DNA of 64,000 bases from an uncultured Rhodospirillaceae bacterium (GCA_937927415.1 CALBDS010000004.1:558001-622000); one strand, 5' to 3'; shown: positions 18,404 through 27,467, numbered from the stretch's first letter. Made by a program: numbers and translations. The notes: a model not told the origin generated them from the sequence alone.

Positions 18404-19039
18404 TCAGATCCGTTTTGCCAGGGCCAGCAGCCCTCCGGCGCCGATCATCAGGCCACCGCTCAGCCGGTTCAGGCTGCGCATCGCGGCGGTGCTGGACAGG
18501 CGCGCGGCGATGGTGTGGCCCCCGGCGGCATAGGTGAGGATCCACCCGAATTCGATCAGCGCCATCAGCGAAACCAGCCCGGTGAACTGCGGCAGCAACG
18601 GCTGTTCCGGTTCGATGAACTGGGGAAACAGGGCCGTCATGAACACCAGGGCCTTGGGATTACTGAAGGCGACCAGCACGCCGCGCACGAACAGCCGCAC
18701 CGCCGAACCGGCCTCGTTGTCCACAGCCGGGGCAGCACCGGACGGCAAAGGCTCCACCGGCGCCCGCCAGGTTTGCCAGCCGATCCAGGTCAGATACACC
18801 ACACCCGCCCATTTCACCGTCAGGAACGCCGGTTCCGACGCCGAGAGCAGGGCACCCAGCCCCAGCACCGACAGACCGGCCAGAACCATCAACCCGGCCA
18901 CCATGCCAAACCCGCCCCATGCCGCCCGGCGGACGCCGAAGCGCAGGCCAAGACTCATGGCCAGCAGCATGTTCGGCCCCGGGGTCGCCGATATGAAGAA
19001 GAAGGTCACCAGAAACAGACCCAGGGTGTTCCAGCTCAT
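18404..19039 (-). CDS. LysE/RhtB-family amino-acid exporter
   Basis: A 211-residue inner-membrane protein with about six helices. The family signature is at the start: VTFFFISATPGPNMLLAMSLGLRFG. The later NPKALVFMTALFPQFI motif is typical of the LysE/RhtB family, which exports amino acids such as lysine, homoserine or threonine. The substrate cannot be read from the sequence. It stands alone; a GGAGGAG site precedes the ATG. Confidence 0.9.
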   Translation of the reverse strand: MSWNTLGLFLVTFFFISATPGPNMLLAMSLGLRFGVRRAAWGGFGMVAGLMVLAGLSVLGLGALLSASEPAFLTVKWAGVVYLTWIGWQTWRAPVEPLPSGAAPAVDNEAGSAVRLFVRGVLVAFSNPKALVFMTALFPQFIEPEQPLLPQFTGLVSLMALIEFGWILTYAAGGHTIAARLSSTAAMRSLNRLSGGLMIGAGGLLALAKRI

Positions 19040-19117
19040 GCGCTCCTCCGCTCAAGGGGACGCCAGGGAAACACGCTTCGGATGCCCAGACAAACACCGG
19101 GGACGCAGGGCAGATAA

Positions 19118-19152
19118 CCAAAAGCCCGCCGGGCAGGGTGCCGAGCAGGCTT
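19118..19152 (-). terminator. probable terminator on the minus strand
   Basis: On the minus strand, arms AAGCCTGC / GCGGGCTT (19145-19152 and 19122-19129, one wobble pair) are followed by TTTTGG. It lies between the end of the kaiC/kinase operon and the LysE gene, so it probably ends the former. Confidence 0.5.
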
Positions 19153-19171
19153 GGTGTTGGTTGCTCTGGTG

Positions 19172-19185
19172 TTTGGTTGCGGGGG
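19172..19185. repeat. 14-nt copy of the tRNA-fMet 3' end
   Basis: TTTGGTTGCGGGGG here is identical to 23503-23516, where it is the end of a tRNA-fMet fragment plus flank. No further tRNA sequence continues after it. It could be an attachment-site scar or chance. Confidence 0.3.
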
Positions 19186-19269
19186 GCACGCAATGGCCGA
19201 GACCGGTATTTGTCGATTGTTCCTGTGTGATGCTTCATCAACGGCTTCTTCAAAGCTTCTGTTGGTTTA

Positions 19270-19303
19270 GAGAGACGTGCCTCACATCTGAGGCACGTCT
19301 CTC
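19270..19303. repeat. perfect 15-bp inverted repeat
   Basis: GAGAGACGTGCCTCA-CATC-TGAGGCACGTCTCTC. It has no T-run on either side. It lies 76 nt after the stop of the hybrid kinase gene and may be an RNA-stabilising hairpin for that operon. The rest of the gap 19040-19379 shows no gene that I can support. Confidence 0.6.
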
Positions 19304-19379
19304 CTGGCGGCCATTGAGGCCGCGGCCAAGGGCGCGGACGCGCCCGCCCGGCGAGGGCAAAACAAAGGCTGGACCAGCG

Positions 19380-21368
19380 TCATGCAGCACCCATTTGCCT
19401 TTTCATGGCATCGCCGAGCTGGCGCGGCGTCACCGGCTTGTAAAGCATGGCCAGATTAAGGGTCTCCGCCTTCTGTGCGCACTCCGGGCCAGTTTCGCCG
19501 GTCAGCAGGATGCCGGGAATGTCGGCGCCAAGCAGACGACGGATCTCCACGATGCCTTCGGTCCCGAACCGCTGCTCGCGCAGCCGGTAGTCGGTGATCA
19601 CGATGTCCGGGCGCCGGCCGTCCGCGTGAAGACGTTCCAGAACCTCCTCGATGGACCCTGCCACCAGAACCTCGTAGCCCCAGGACTGGAGGATGGACTG
19701 CAGGCCCATCAGCACGATGGCGTCGTCGTCCACCACGACGGCGAACCGGCCACCGCCGCTTCCCGTCATGGTGCCTACGGACGGGCGCGCCAGGGCTGCC
19801 CCGCCCAGCGGCACCGTGATGGTGAACGTAGACCCTTCGCTCAGGGTCGAGCGCACCTCGACGGGATGGTCCAACAGCATGGACAGGCGCTGAACAATCG
19901 CCAAGCCCAGGCCCAAGCCCTGGTTGCGGTCGCGCTCGATGTTGCCAACCTGATGAAACTCTTCCCAGATCTGATCCAGATGGTCGGGCGGGATACCGAT
20001 GCCGGTGTCGCGGATCAGGATCCGCAGGGTCATCCCCTCGCGGTGGCACTCCAGCGCGATTTCGCCGGACTCGGTGTAGCGAACGGCGTTTTCGAGCAGA
20101 TTGCGGATCATGCGGCCGAGCAGCGTCGGGTCGCTGCGCACCGTCCCGTTGCACGGCAAAACCCGCAGCTTCAAATCCTTGACCGCCGCAACCGGAGCAT
20201 AGGACGTCGCGAGTTGATCGACCAGGGGCTGGATTGAAAAGTCCTCGAAAGCCGGTGCGACCGCGCCCGCATCCAGGCGGGAAATGTCCAGCAGGCCGTC
20301 CAGCAGATCCTTCATCGCGTCCAGCCCGCGGCCGAGATGGGTGAGCATCGTCTTTCCCGCCGTGTCCTTGACGTGCGGCCTCAGGGCTTCCAGGAACAGC
20401 AGCAGCGATTGCAGGGGCTGGCGCAGGTCGTGGCTGGCCGTCGCCAGGAAGCGGGACTTGGCGGCGTTGGCACGCTCGGCCTCTTCCTTGGCCAGCCGCA
20501 GCGCCTCCTCAGCCTGCCGTTCCTGCGTCCGGTCGCGCAGGATCTTGAGAAAGCCCTGCACCTCGCCGTCGCGCAACGGCATCATCATGCCCATCGCCCA
20601 GAAGCGGCTGCCGTCCTTGCGCACGTGCCAGCGTTCGTCCGTCGCCCGCCCCTCGGTCAGAGCCTTGCGCATTTCCTCCCATGCCCATCCATCGGCACGG
20701 TCCTCGGGGGTGAAGAAGACCTCTGCCGATCGCCCGAGGATCTCCTCCTCCTCCCAGCCCAGGATGTTGCGAGCGCCGGTGTTCCACACCGTGATCCGGC
20801 CTTCCAGGTCGGTGGTGACGATGGCGTAGTTGGTGGCGCTCTCCAGGATCATGCGCAGCCGCTGCTCGCTGGCCAGGATATGATTGTGGGCGACGCGCAG
20901 CCGTTCGGCCGCCTCGGCCCGTTCCACCGCATAGGCGCGGGCCTGATACTGCCGCCGCCGTGCCCGCAACGCGCCGCGCACCGCCCCGACCAGCGTCGTC
21001 GGATGGAAAGGCCGTTCCAGAAAGGCGATGTTGCCGAGGATCTCCATCAGGCGTCTTGCCGCCGGGTTCCGTTCCAGCCCACCGGCGCGCCCGGTCAGCA
21101 GCACGAAGGGAAAGTCCGACCAGGGGGGCTGCGCCGCGATCCAGGTGGACAGCGGGCGCAGGTCGGCCGTGACCAGCGCCTCTTCGACCAGTACCGCCAC
21201 ACCGGCGCCGCGTCTCAACTCGTGCGTCAGCGCGTCGAGATCCGGACAGACGGCTGCCTCGATCCCCCCATCGCCGAGGAGTTTCTGCGCCAGCACCGCG
21301 TCACGCCCGTTGGGCGCCAGAACCAGCGCACGCTCCTCCATTGAGAGCGCAGCCTTTTCCACCGTCAT
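19380..21368 (-). CDS. hybrid sensor histidine kinase (PAS, HisKA, HATPase, REC)
   Basis: A 662-residue cytoplasmic kinase with no membrane helices. Domains in order: a degenerate receiver-like domain (about 14-135, without a clear phospho-acceptor aspartate), a PAS domain (about 172-285, ILESATNYAIVTTDLEGRI), HisKA with phospho-accepting H313 in ATASHDLRQPLQS, a HATPase domain with NLLENAVRYT, RDTGIGIP and GLGLGLAIVQRL, and a C-terminal receiver with D593 in VITDYRL. Its start overlaps the stop of the upstream KaiC-like gene by 4 nt, so both are made together and probably act together. Confidence 0.93.
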   Translation of the reverse strand: MTVEKAALSMEERALVLAPNGRDAVLAQKLLGDGGIEAAVCPDLDALTHELRRGAGVAVLVEEALVTADLRPLSTWIAAQPPWSDFPFVLLTGRAGGLERNPAARRLMEILGNIAFLERPFHPTTLVGAVRGALRARRRQYQARAYAVERAEAAERLRVAHNHILASEQRLRMILESATNYAIVTTDLEGRITVWNTGARNILGWEEEEILGRSAEVFFTPEDRADGWAWEEMRKALTEGRATDERWHVRKDGSRFWAMGMMMPLRDGEVQGFLKILRDRTQERQAEEALRLAKEEAERANAAKSRFLATASHDLRQPLQSLLLFLEALRPHVKDTAGKTMLTHLGRGLDAMKDLLDGLLDISRLDAGAVAPAFEDFSIQPLVDQLATSYAPVAAVKDLKLRVLPCNGTVRSDPTLLGRMIRNLLENAVRYTESGEIALECHREGMTLRILIRDTGIGIPPDHLDQIWEEFHQVGNIERDRNQGLGLGLAIVQRLSMLLDHPVEVRSTLSEGSTFTITVPLGGAALARPSVGTMTGSGGGRFAVVVDDDAIVLMGLQSILQSWGYEVLVAGSIEEVLERLHADGRRPDIVITDYRLREQRFGTEGIVEIRRLLGADIPGILLTGETGPECAQKAETLNLAMLYKPVTPRQLGDAMKRQMGAA

Positions 21369-22864
21369 GCCTGACCGTTCCCGAACAGGTTGTCCTGCCC
21401 GCCCGTGTAGACCGGCAGCCCTCTCATCACCCCCTGGAACTGTTCGAGCGGCGCCCCGATCTGGAATCCGTTCGGGGTGATGCAGAACTCGCGGATGGTA
21501 TTCTCATGGAAACCGGCGCGCTTCTTGACCGCCGAGAAAGCGCGCCGCACCCGCCCTTCCGCTTCGAAGTAGCGCAGCAGGACAACAGTGTCGCTGAGAT
21601 AGGTCAGGTCAACCGGCGTCTTCATTTCCCCGATCAACCCATGCTGAGCCATGGTGAGCAGCGTCACCACCCCCTGCCGATTGAGATAGGTCAGCAGTTC
21701 ATGCATGTGAAGGATAAGGAATTGCTCTTGCGGCATCGCCGCCTGATAGCCGTTGAGGCTGTCGATCAGGATGGTGCGTACGCCGTCCCGTTCGACATGG
21801 GACCGCACCTTGTGGGCGAATTCGCCGGGGCTAAGCTCGGCGGCGTCCACCGGCTCCAGCAGGAGAAGGCCCTGGTCGCGGTAGGCGGCGAGATCGAAGC
21901 CCAGCCCGACCGTGCGGTCGAGCAGAAGGCCGATCTCCTCGTCGAAGATGTAGACCGCCGCCTTCTCGCCCCGCTTGACCGCCGCCACGGCGACGCTCAG
22001 GGCCACCAGGCTCTTGCCCACACCCGAAGGGCCGACCAGCAGAGTGCTCGATCCCTGCTCCAGGCCGCCGCCGAGCACGGCATCCATTTCAGGATTACCG
22101 GTCGCCGCGAGGCGGCGGACGAAACCGTGGTGGTGTTCGGCGGCGATCAGGCGCGGGAACACCGTGACCCCCCCGGTCATGATCGTGAAATCGTGATAGC
22201 CGCCGCGGTACTTGGTGCCGCGGTACTTGACGATCCGCAGGCGGCGGCGCTCGGCCCCGTATTCCGGGGCCAGCTCGTCCAGATGGATGACACCGTGCGC
22301 GACGCTGTGCAATGTCCGATCCTGCACCTCGGCAGTCAGGTCATCCAGCAGCAGCACCGTCGCTCCATGCCGGGCGAAATAATGCTTGAGCGCCAGGATC
22401 TGCCGACGGAAGCGCAGCGAACCCTGGGCCAGCAGACGTATCTCGGACAGGCTGTCGAGAACGACGCGGGTCGGGTTGACGCGCTCGACCTGTTCGAAGA
22501 TCAGCTTGGTGGTCTCGCCCAGTTCAAGATCCGAGGAATAGAGCAGGCTTTGCTGCTGCTCGGTGTCCAGCAAGCTTTCGGGCGGCACCAGTTCGAAGAC
22601 GTCGATGGCATCGAGCGACCAGCCGTGCGAGGCCGCTCCGCCCCGCAGTTCCTCGGCCGTCTCACTCAGGGTAATATAAAGCCCGGTTTCACCGTTCCGG
22701 GCACCGGCGAGCAGGAACTGAAGCGCCAGCGTCGTCTTGCCGGTGCCGGGGCTGCCTTCGATCAGGTACACACGGTCCCGCACCAGACCACCGCCAAGCA
22801 CGTCGTCGAGACCGGCAATGTCAGTGAGGGCTTTGCTGGTCGGGGGGGCCGGTGCCAAGGTCAT
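21365..22864 (-). CDS. KaiC-like tandem RecA-domain ATPase
   Basis: A 499-residue protein with two KaiC/RadA-type ATPase domains. Walker A in the first is GSPGTGKTT (37-45), followed by the SETAEEL region. Walker A in the second is GPSGVGKS (278-285) with a DEEIGLLL region. The length matches KaiC. No kaiB or kaiA is nearby, so this is a KaiC-like signalling ATPase rather than evidence for a circadian clock. Coupled translation with a hybrid histidine kinase suggests that it feeds into phosphorelay signalling. Confidence 0.9.
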   Translation of the reverse strand: MTLAPAPPTSKALTDIAGLDDVLGGGLVRDRVYLIEGSPGTGKTTLALQFLLAGARNGETGLYITLSETAEELRGGAASHGWSLDAIDVFELVPPESLLDTEQQQSLLYSSDLELGETTKLIFEQVERVNPTRVVLDSLSEIRLLAQGSLRFRRQILALKHYFARHGATVLLLDDLTAEVQDRTLHSVAHGVIHLDELAPEYGAERRRLRIVKYRGTKYRGGYHDFTIMTGGVTVFPRLIAAEHHHGFVRRLAATGNPEMDAVLGGGLEQGSSTLLVGPSGVGKSLVALSVAVAAVKRGEKAAVYIFDEEIGLLLDRTVGLGFDLAAYRDQGLLLLEPVDAAELSPGEFAHKVRSHVERDGVRTILIDSLNGYQAAMPQEQFLILHMHELLTYLNRQGVVTLLTMAQHGLIGEMKTPVDLTYLSDTVVLLRYFEAEGRVRRAFSAVKKRAGFHENTIREFCITPNGFQIGAPLEQFQGVMRGLPVYTGGQDNLFGNGQA

Positions 22865-23461
22865 GGAAGGCTCCTGAGGTATCGGATGGGCGGTGCCGGC
22901 ATTTCACAAGCCGGGGCGTCTACCACCATGAGCCTGGGTTTTTGCCTGGCCTGGGAAAGAGCGCAGCACAGGTCCGTTTACAGGTGCGCCGCCATCGGCT
23001 TGCCCATTGCCCCGCCCGAAACGGGCTGGGAACGATGAGTCGCCGGGATAAGGGACGGCTCGGCTCACCGGTTCGCCGAAGGGAGAAAACATCCGGTCGC
23101 GCAACAGGGTTTTTCTGATGCAACGGCGGGGAAACGGGCAGGGAGGGCAAACCTCTGGACATTGGCTTCCTACTCAAATCATTAGCAATTCCAAAAAGGA
23201 TAGGCATTCACATGTGCAAAACAAGGCAAAATACATCCATCAATAGCCGAAGCCACCCTGTTTTGGTGGGGCATAAGACGAAAGGACAGTGAACGCACTG
23301 AAGTCCGTTTGATTGTGATGATGAATTTATTTCTTGGAGGCATATTCCCGTAGATGGCACGGGTGCCCAAGGAGCGCGCGGAAGACGCTCTCGACACGAT
23401 GGCATTCCACCAGCCGACGGCGGTGCTTTCAGGGAGGGCGTTTGGAGGCGGAATGCGGACA
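22865..23461. other. intergenic region without recognisable gene
   Basis: About 600 nt between the KaiC-like gene and the tRNA-fMet fragment. The right half is noticeably more AT-rich. Short open frames exist on both strands, but none has a convincing protein or ribosome site. The promoter of the kaiC/kinase operon should lie at the left end; I could not fix it. Confidence 0.5.
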
Positions 23462-23499
23462 GCAAAAAGCCGCTGATTTCTTTTGGAAATCAGCGGCTT
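23462..23499 (-). terminator. native terminator of the tRNA-fMet fragment
   Basis: Read on the minus strand, AAGCCGCTGATTTC / GAAATCAGCGGCTT (14 bp, perfect) is followed directly by TTTTT. It begins 5 nt after the tRNA CCA end. It marks the original downstream flank of the tRNA gene. Confidence 0.85.
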
Positions 23500-23504
23500 A
23501 GATT

Positions 23505-23549
23505 TGGTTGCGGGGGCCGGATTTGAACCGACGACCTTCAGGTTATGAG
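23505..23549 (-). other. 3' half of initiator tRNA-fMet: island attachment site
   Basis: The minus strand reads CTCATAACC, then the variable and T-arm sequence GGTTCAAATCC, and finally CCCCCGCAACCA. This is the 3' half of an initiator tRNA-fMet from the anticodon loop (CAT) to the CCA. The 5' half is absent: the bases before CTCAT cannot form the anticodon stem or the rest of the tRNA. The integrase gene begins 189 nt away. This is the junction left when an element integrates into the 3' end of a tRNA gene. Confidence 0.85.
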
Positions 23550-23737
23550 TTCGTTTTTAGGCCCCCGCGCACGCGTTTCCGGCACCACGACAAAGTATCC
23601 GATTGCACTATAATACCTTGTTTCCATTGATATTTTCCGGTGACCAAACTACGCTTTAGTTTCATCGGAAGCGCGCTCATTTCCTCCCAAGTGATTCCGA
23701 TTTGATTCCGGAGATTCCGGCGCTCGTGGGGTGCTCC

Positions 23738-24982
23738 ATGGCCAAGATCACGAAACGGTCCGTCGATGCCGCCGTCCCCGGCCAGGAAGAGTTCTTCCTC
23801 TGGGATGAGGAACTGAAGGGCTTCGGACTGCGCGTCTATCCCTCCGGCCGGAAAATGTATCTGGCCCAGTTCCGGGCCGGCGGCCGCCTTCGTCGGGTCA
23901 ACATCGGCCCCCATGGCGTCCTGACGCCCGACGTCGCCCGGACCGAGGCCATGAAGCATCTGTCCGATGTCCGGCGCGGCAGCGACCCGGCGTCCGAACG
24001 CGACCGGCGCAAGGCATCCCCCACTATGAAGGAGTTCGGCAAACGCTTCCTGGAGGACTACGTCGCCTCGCACTGCAAGCCGACCACCCGGGCCGAATAC
24101 AAGCGCTCCATCGAACTGTTCATCAACCCCAAGCTCGGCAGCCACCGCATCATCGACGTCAGCCGCGCCGAGGTGGTCGAGCTTCACCAGTCCCTGAAAG
24201 CGACCCCCTATCAGGCCAACCGCACCCTGGGTGTCCTCTCCGTCATGTTCACCGTCGCCCACACCTGGGGCGTCCGGACCGACGGCGTCAATCCATGCTG
24301 GAAGGTGAAGCGGTACAAGGAGGTCAAGCGCGAACGCTACCTCACGCCCGACGAACTCGCCCGCCTCGGCAAGGTGCTGCGCGACTCCACCTCCGAACCG
24401 GAAGCGGTCACCTGCATCCGCCTCCTCCTGCTGACGGGCTGCCGCCTCAGCGAGATCCAGAAGCTCAAATGGGAGCACGTCGATCTCAGGGCCGGCGTGC
24501 TTCGGCTGCCAGATTCCAAGACCGGGGCGAAGTTGGTGACGATCGGGAAGGCCGCCGTTACGGTGTTCAAGGGCATCACCAGGGTGACGGACAACCCTTA
24601 TGTCATCACCGGCCAAATCGAAGGCCAGCACCTGACCGACATGCAGCGTCCTTGGCGTCGGCTGCGCAAGCGCGCCGGGCTGGACGACCTGCGCATCCAC
24701 GACCTGCGGCATTCCTTCGCCTCCGACGCGCTCCAACTCGGCGAGGATCTGCCGATGATCGGCCGCCTACTCGGGCACACCCAGGTCCAGACAACCGCCC
24801 GGTACGCTCACCTCAAGACCGATCCGATCAGGGCCGCCGCCGACAAGGTGGCGGACGCCATCGCAGTCGCCCTCACCCGCCCACCCAAAAAGGACGGTGC
24901 ATCGAAAGCGACAGCCGGAACTCAGGACGAACAGCCAGACGAAGACGCTCGCCTTCACCAGGAACGTATTGGCGTTTCTTGA
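23738..24982 (+). CDS. int: tyrosine-type site-specific integrase
   Basis: A 414-residue P4-type phage integrase. The N-terminal arm-binding domain (about 1-90) reads FLWDEELKGFGLRVYPSGRKMY. The SAM-like core-binding domain spans about 95-180. The catalytic domain has R236 (GCRLSEI), H321-x-x-R324 (HDLRHSF), H347 (LLGHTQ) and the nucleophile Y356 (TTARYAHL). All catalytic residues are present, so it may be active. The start at 23738 is the first methionine that matches family starts. It sits beside the tRNA-fMet fragment and reads into the island. An internally deleted relative lies at 46.8 kb. Confidence 0.95.
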   Translation: MAKITKRSVDAAVPGQEEFFLWDEELKGFGLRVYPSGRKMYLAQFRAGGRLRRVNIGPHGVLTPDVARTEAMKHLSDVRRGSDPASERDRRKASPTMKEFGKRFLEDYVASHCKPTTRAEYKRSIELFINPKLGSHRIIDVSRAEVVELHQSLKATPYQANRTLGVLSVMFTVAHTWGVRTDGVNPCWKVKRYKEVKRERYLTPDELARLGKVLRDSTSEPEAVTCIRLLLLTGCRLSEIQKLKWEHVDLRAGVLRLPDSKTGAKLVTIGKAAVTVFKGITRVTDNPYVITGQIEGQHLTDMQRPWRRLRKRAGLDDLRIHDLRHSFASDALQLGEDLPMIGRLLGHTQVQTTARYAHLKTDPIRAAADKVADAIAVALTRPPKKDGASKATAGTQDEQPDEDARLHQERIGVS

Positions 24983-25028
24983 TATTCTTCCTTTTGTGTC
25001 GTTTTTTGAGAGGCGCATGGAGGTTTCG

Positions 25029-25418
25029 ATGTCAGCCCGTCCGAAGCGCAACCCGGTCAAGCTGGTGCCGCTGGCCACCCGTATGGAACGTCGGATCGAC
25101 AACCTGGACGGCAACGTCGTGCTGCGCCAGGACTTCAAGGGCATGGCCAACGACGATCAGATCGGCCGCGGCATGCGGACGCTCGTCCGGAAGGGAAAGA
25201 TCGTCCGGATCGGCCAGGGCATCTATGCCAAGGCGACCGTCGGCCCCTTGAGCGGCAAGATCCTTCCCCGGAAGGATATCACCGACTTGGCCCGCGAGGC
25301 GATGGGCCGGCTCGGCTACGAGGTGGTGCCGACCCGGTGGGAACGAGATTACGCGCAGCGCAAGACCGAGCAGGTTCCTCTCGGCCGGGTGGTTGCCCTG
25401 TCCGCAAGGCGTCCTTAG
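25029..25418 (+). CDS. DUF6088/AbiEi-like winged-helix protein, probably C-terminally truncated
   Basis: A 129-residue protein with a GGAGG site 5 nt before the ATG at 25029. It contains a winged-helix-like segment (VVLRQDFKGMANDDQIGRGMRTLVRKGKIVRIGQGIYAKA) resembling DUF6088 and the N-terminal domain of AbiEi antitoxins. From memory these proteins are usually longer. This one ends abruptly after PLGRVVALSARRP, and mobile-element debris follows within 200 nt, so it may be cut. No toxin partner follows. Confidence 0.6.
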   Translation: MSARPKRNPVKLVPLATRMERRIDNLDGNVVLRQDFKGMANDDQIGRGMRTLVRKGKIVRIGQGIYAKATVGPLSGKILPRKDITDLAREAMGRLGYEVVPTRWERDYAQRKTEQVPLGRVVALSARRP

Positions 25419-25534
25419 AGACGCAGATGTGTCTAACAAGCCAGACAGACGAACGTACTGTTAGACCACCGATTGGTGGCATTCTTCATCTCGGCAACGT
25501 CAATGTCGTTCGTGCTCTACTCGGGACACCAGCT

Positions 25535-25606
25535 TTCCCATAGGCGTCACGCCCGACCACCACCGTGCGCATGTTGTCGTACAGGACCGTCCGCGGCACT
25601 CCATGT
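25535..25606 (-). pseudogene. fragment of an IS21-family istA transposase
   Basis: About 24 codons on the minus strand read HGVPRTVLYDNMRTVVVGRD followed by AYGK, the conserved segment around the catalytic region of IstA transposases. Stop codons and unrelated sequence bound it on both sides, and no istB or terminal repeats are present. It is a scrap of an insertion element. The rest of 25419-25704 holds nothing else that I can recognise. Confidence 0.6.
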
Positions 25607-25704
25607 CAGACCTCGCGCAGAATACCTGCCCACCCCAGCCCATGTGCCGCACCCTGCGGGAACGCATCTCACGGAAAGCAGCTGCGTATGTACCATCGGC
25701 ATCA

Positions 25705-27384
25705 TTATGCAATACGGATGGCAACTAAAAAGCCTTCAACATGCCGACGCAAGGCCTCCGCTTGCCGCGACAGTTGGCCCGAAGCGTCAAGAACTCGATC
25801 GGCGGCGGCACCGGTTTGGACCGCCGCTCCTTTGACCAGCTCGACATTTTGACTAACCTCGCCAGTCCCGTGAGCCGCTTCCTGGGCGTTGTTGGCGATA
25901 TCGCCGGTTGTTGCGTCTTGGGCCTCCACCGCGAACGCAATGGCCGAGGCAATCCTGTTGATGGTGGTGATGGTGTCGCCGAACCCTTCAATCGCCAAAA
26001 CCGTTCTCTGGGTGGCCGCCTGGACCGCGGTGATCTGCGCGGAGATGTCTTCGGTCGCTTTGGCTGTCTGATTGGCCAATGCCTTGACTTCGGAAGCAAC
26101 GACGGCGAAGCCCTTGCCGGCCTCGCCCGCCCGCGCCGCCTCGATGGTGGCGTTCAGCGCCAGGAGATTGGTTTGCGAGGCGATGTCTTGAATCAGCTTG
26201 ACCACCTCGCCGATCCGGTTGGCGGCGTCGGCCAGGCTGCGCACCGAGTTGGTCGTGTCCAACGCCTGCCTTGCCGCCTTCGACGCGATCGTGTTGGCCG
26301 TGGCGACTTGTTGAGCGATCTCCCGGATTGAGCCGCCCATCGCTTCGGCTGCGGACGCCACGGCCTGCACGTTCGATGCCGTGTGTTCGGCGACTACCGC
26401 CGTGGCGGCGGCCTGTTCGCGGGTCTGGGCTGCGGTAGCCGACATGCCGTTGGCCGTAGCGTCCAATTCTTCCGCCGCCGCCATCACCGTCGAAAGCACG
26501 TTTCCAATGTCCCGGTCAAAATCCTTGAGCAACCGCTCGACATCGGCAGCCTGACGCGCCTTCGCGACGATTTGCTCGGCGCTTTCAGTCTCCAGCCGAA
26601 TGCGCTCGGCCACATTATCGTTGAAGACTTGCACGGCGCGCGCCATACGGCCGATTTCGTCCTGGCGATCCTGGCCCTGGATCACCACCCCTACCGCCCC
26701 GGATGAAATGGACGTCATAACATCCGTCAACGTGTTGATCGGGGCCGTCAGGGTCCGCTGGACCAGCATCACGGCGATCACGAAGCAGAGGACGAGTCCT
26801 GTGGTGCCGCCCCCGACCGCGACCAGCCGCCACTTTTTATAGGCTTCCGCGACATTGGCAATGGCTTCGGCCATCTTGGCGTCCCCGACACGGATCAGGT
26901 CCCGGATTCGCAGGCGCGCGTCGGCATAGGAGGCTTCGTAGGAGCCGGACATGAGACGCATGGCCGCCTGACTGTCTTCAGCCAGGGCCAGACGTTCCAC
27001 GTCGCGGCCGGTGACGATGAGCGCGTTGTAGGATTGGCGCAAGGCCTGCAATTCGGCGACAGCCGAAGGCAGCGCCTTTTCCGTGGCATCGACACGCTCT
27101 CCAAAGGACTTAATGTCCTGATCCAGGTCACTGATGATCTTTTGTATTTTGTCTTTATCGGTTTCCGCGATCATCCGGTAAAAGAATCGACTTGTGCCGT
27201 TAAGGCTGGTTCCGGCGCGCGCGATCCATGTGGATGCCTGCCCTTCATGTTGGATCAGGCTCGCGAACTGTTCATTGAGCCGGTGCATTGCCAACAGCGC
27301 CAGCACCATTACGCCAACAGACAGAAAAACCATTATTGCAAGCGGCACCATAATCTTGATGACTATCTTGGTATTGCGCATCAT
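25705..27384 (-). CDS. methyl-accepting chemotaxis protein
   Basis: A transmembrane chemoreceptor of 559 residues from the ATG at 27384. AAGGAGG lies 10 nt upstream, and a GTG at 27387 is an equal alternative. Membrane helix 1 spans about 10-33. A periplasmic four-helix-bundle domain covers about 34-185 and membrane helix 2 about 187-208. A HAMP domain follows, then the signalling hairpin with the invariant tip region IQDIASQTNLLALNATIEAA and GKGFAVVASEVKALA. It lies 180 nt beyond the phthalate-uptake operon on the same strand but behind a terminator, so it is probably separately expressed. The ligand is unknown. Confidence 0.95.
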   Translation of the reverse strand: MMRNTKIVIKIMVPLAIMVFLSVGVMVLALLAMHRLNEQFASLIQHEGQASTWIARAGTSLNGTSRFFYRMIAETDKDKIQKIISDLDQDIKSFGERVDATEKALPSAVAELQALRQSYNALIVTGRDVERLALAEDSQAAMRLMSGSYEASYADARLRIRDLIRVGDAKMAEAIANVAEAYKKWRLVAVGGGTTGLVLCFVIAVMLVQRTLTAPINTLTDVMTSISSGAVGVVIQGQDRQDEIGRMARAVQVFNDNVAERIRLETESAEQIVAKARQAADVERLLKDFDRDIGNVLSTVMAAAEELDATANGMSATAAQTREQAAATAVVAEHTASNVQAVASAAEAMGGSIREIAQQVATANTIASKAARQALDTTNSVRSLADAANRIGEVVKLIQDIASQTNLLALNATIEAARAGEAGKGFAVVASEVKALANQTAKATEDISAQITAVQAATQRTVLAIEGFGDTITTINRIASAIAFAVEAQDATTGDIANNAQEAAHGTGEVSQNVELVKGAAVQTGAAADRVLDASGQLSRQAEALRRHVEGFLVAIRIA

Positions 27385-27467
27385 CACCCACAAACCTCCT
27401 TACATTTTTTATTATGATTCTCTGCGCGCCAGAAAGCGCGACAAAAAATAGACCCGGCTTCCTTGGG

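Noticed and set aside
21365..22864. A circadian clock locus
   Set aside because: Only a KaiC-like ATPase is present; no kaiA or kaiB, and the partner is an ordinary hybrid kinase.
23505..23549. A functional tRNA-Met gene
   Set aside because: Only the 3' half is present. The bases upstream of the anticodon loop do not pair with the anticodon 3' strand, and D-arm and acceptor 5' strand are missing.
25473..25852. Open frames on the plus strand between the DUF6088-like gene and the chemoreceptor
   Set aside because: The minus strand carries a recognisable istA fragment there; the plus-strand frames are chance.
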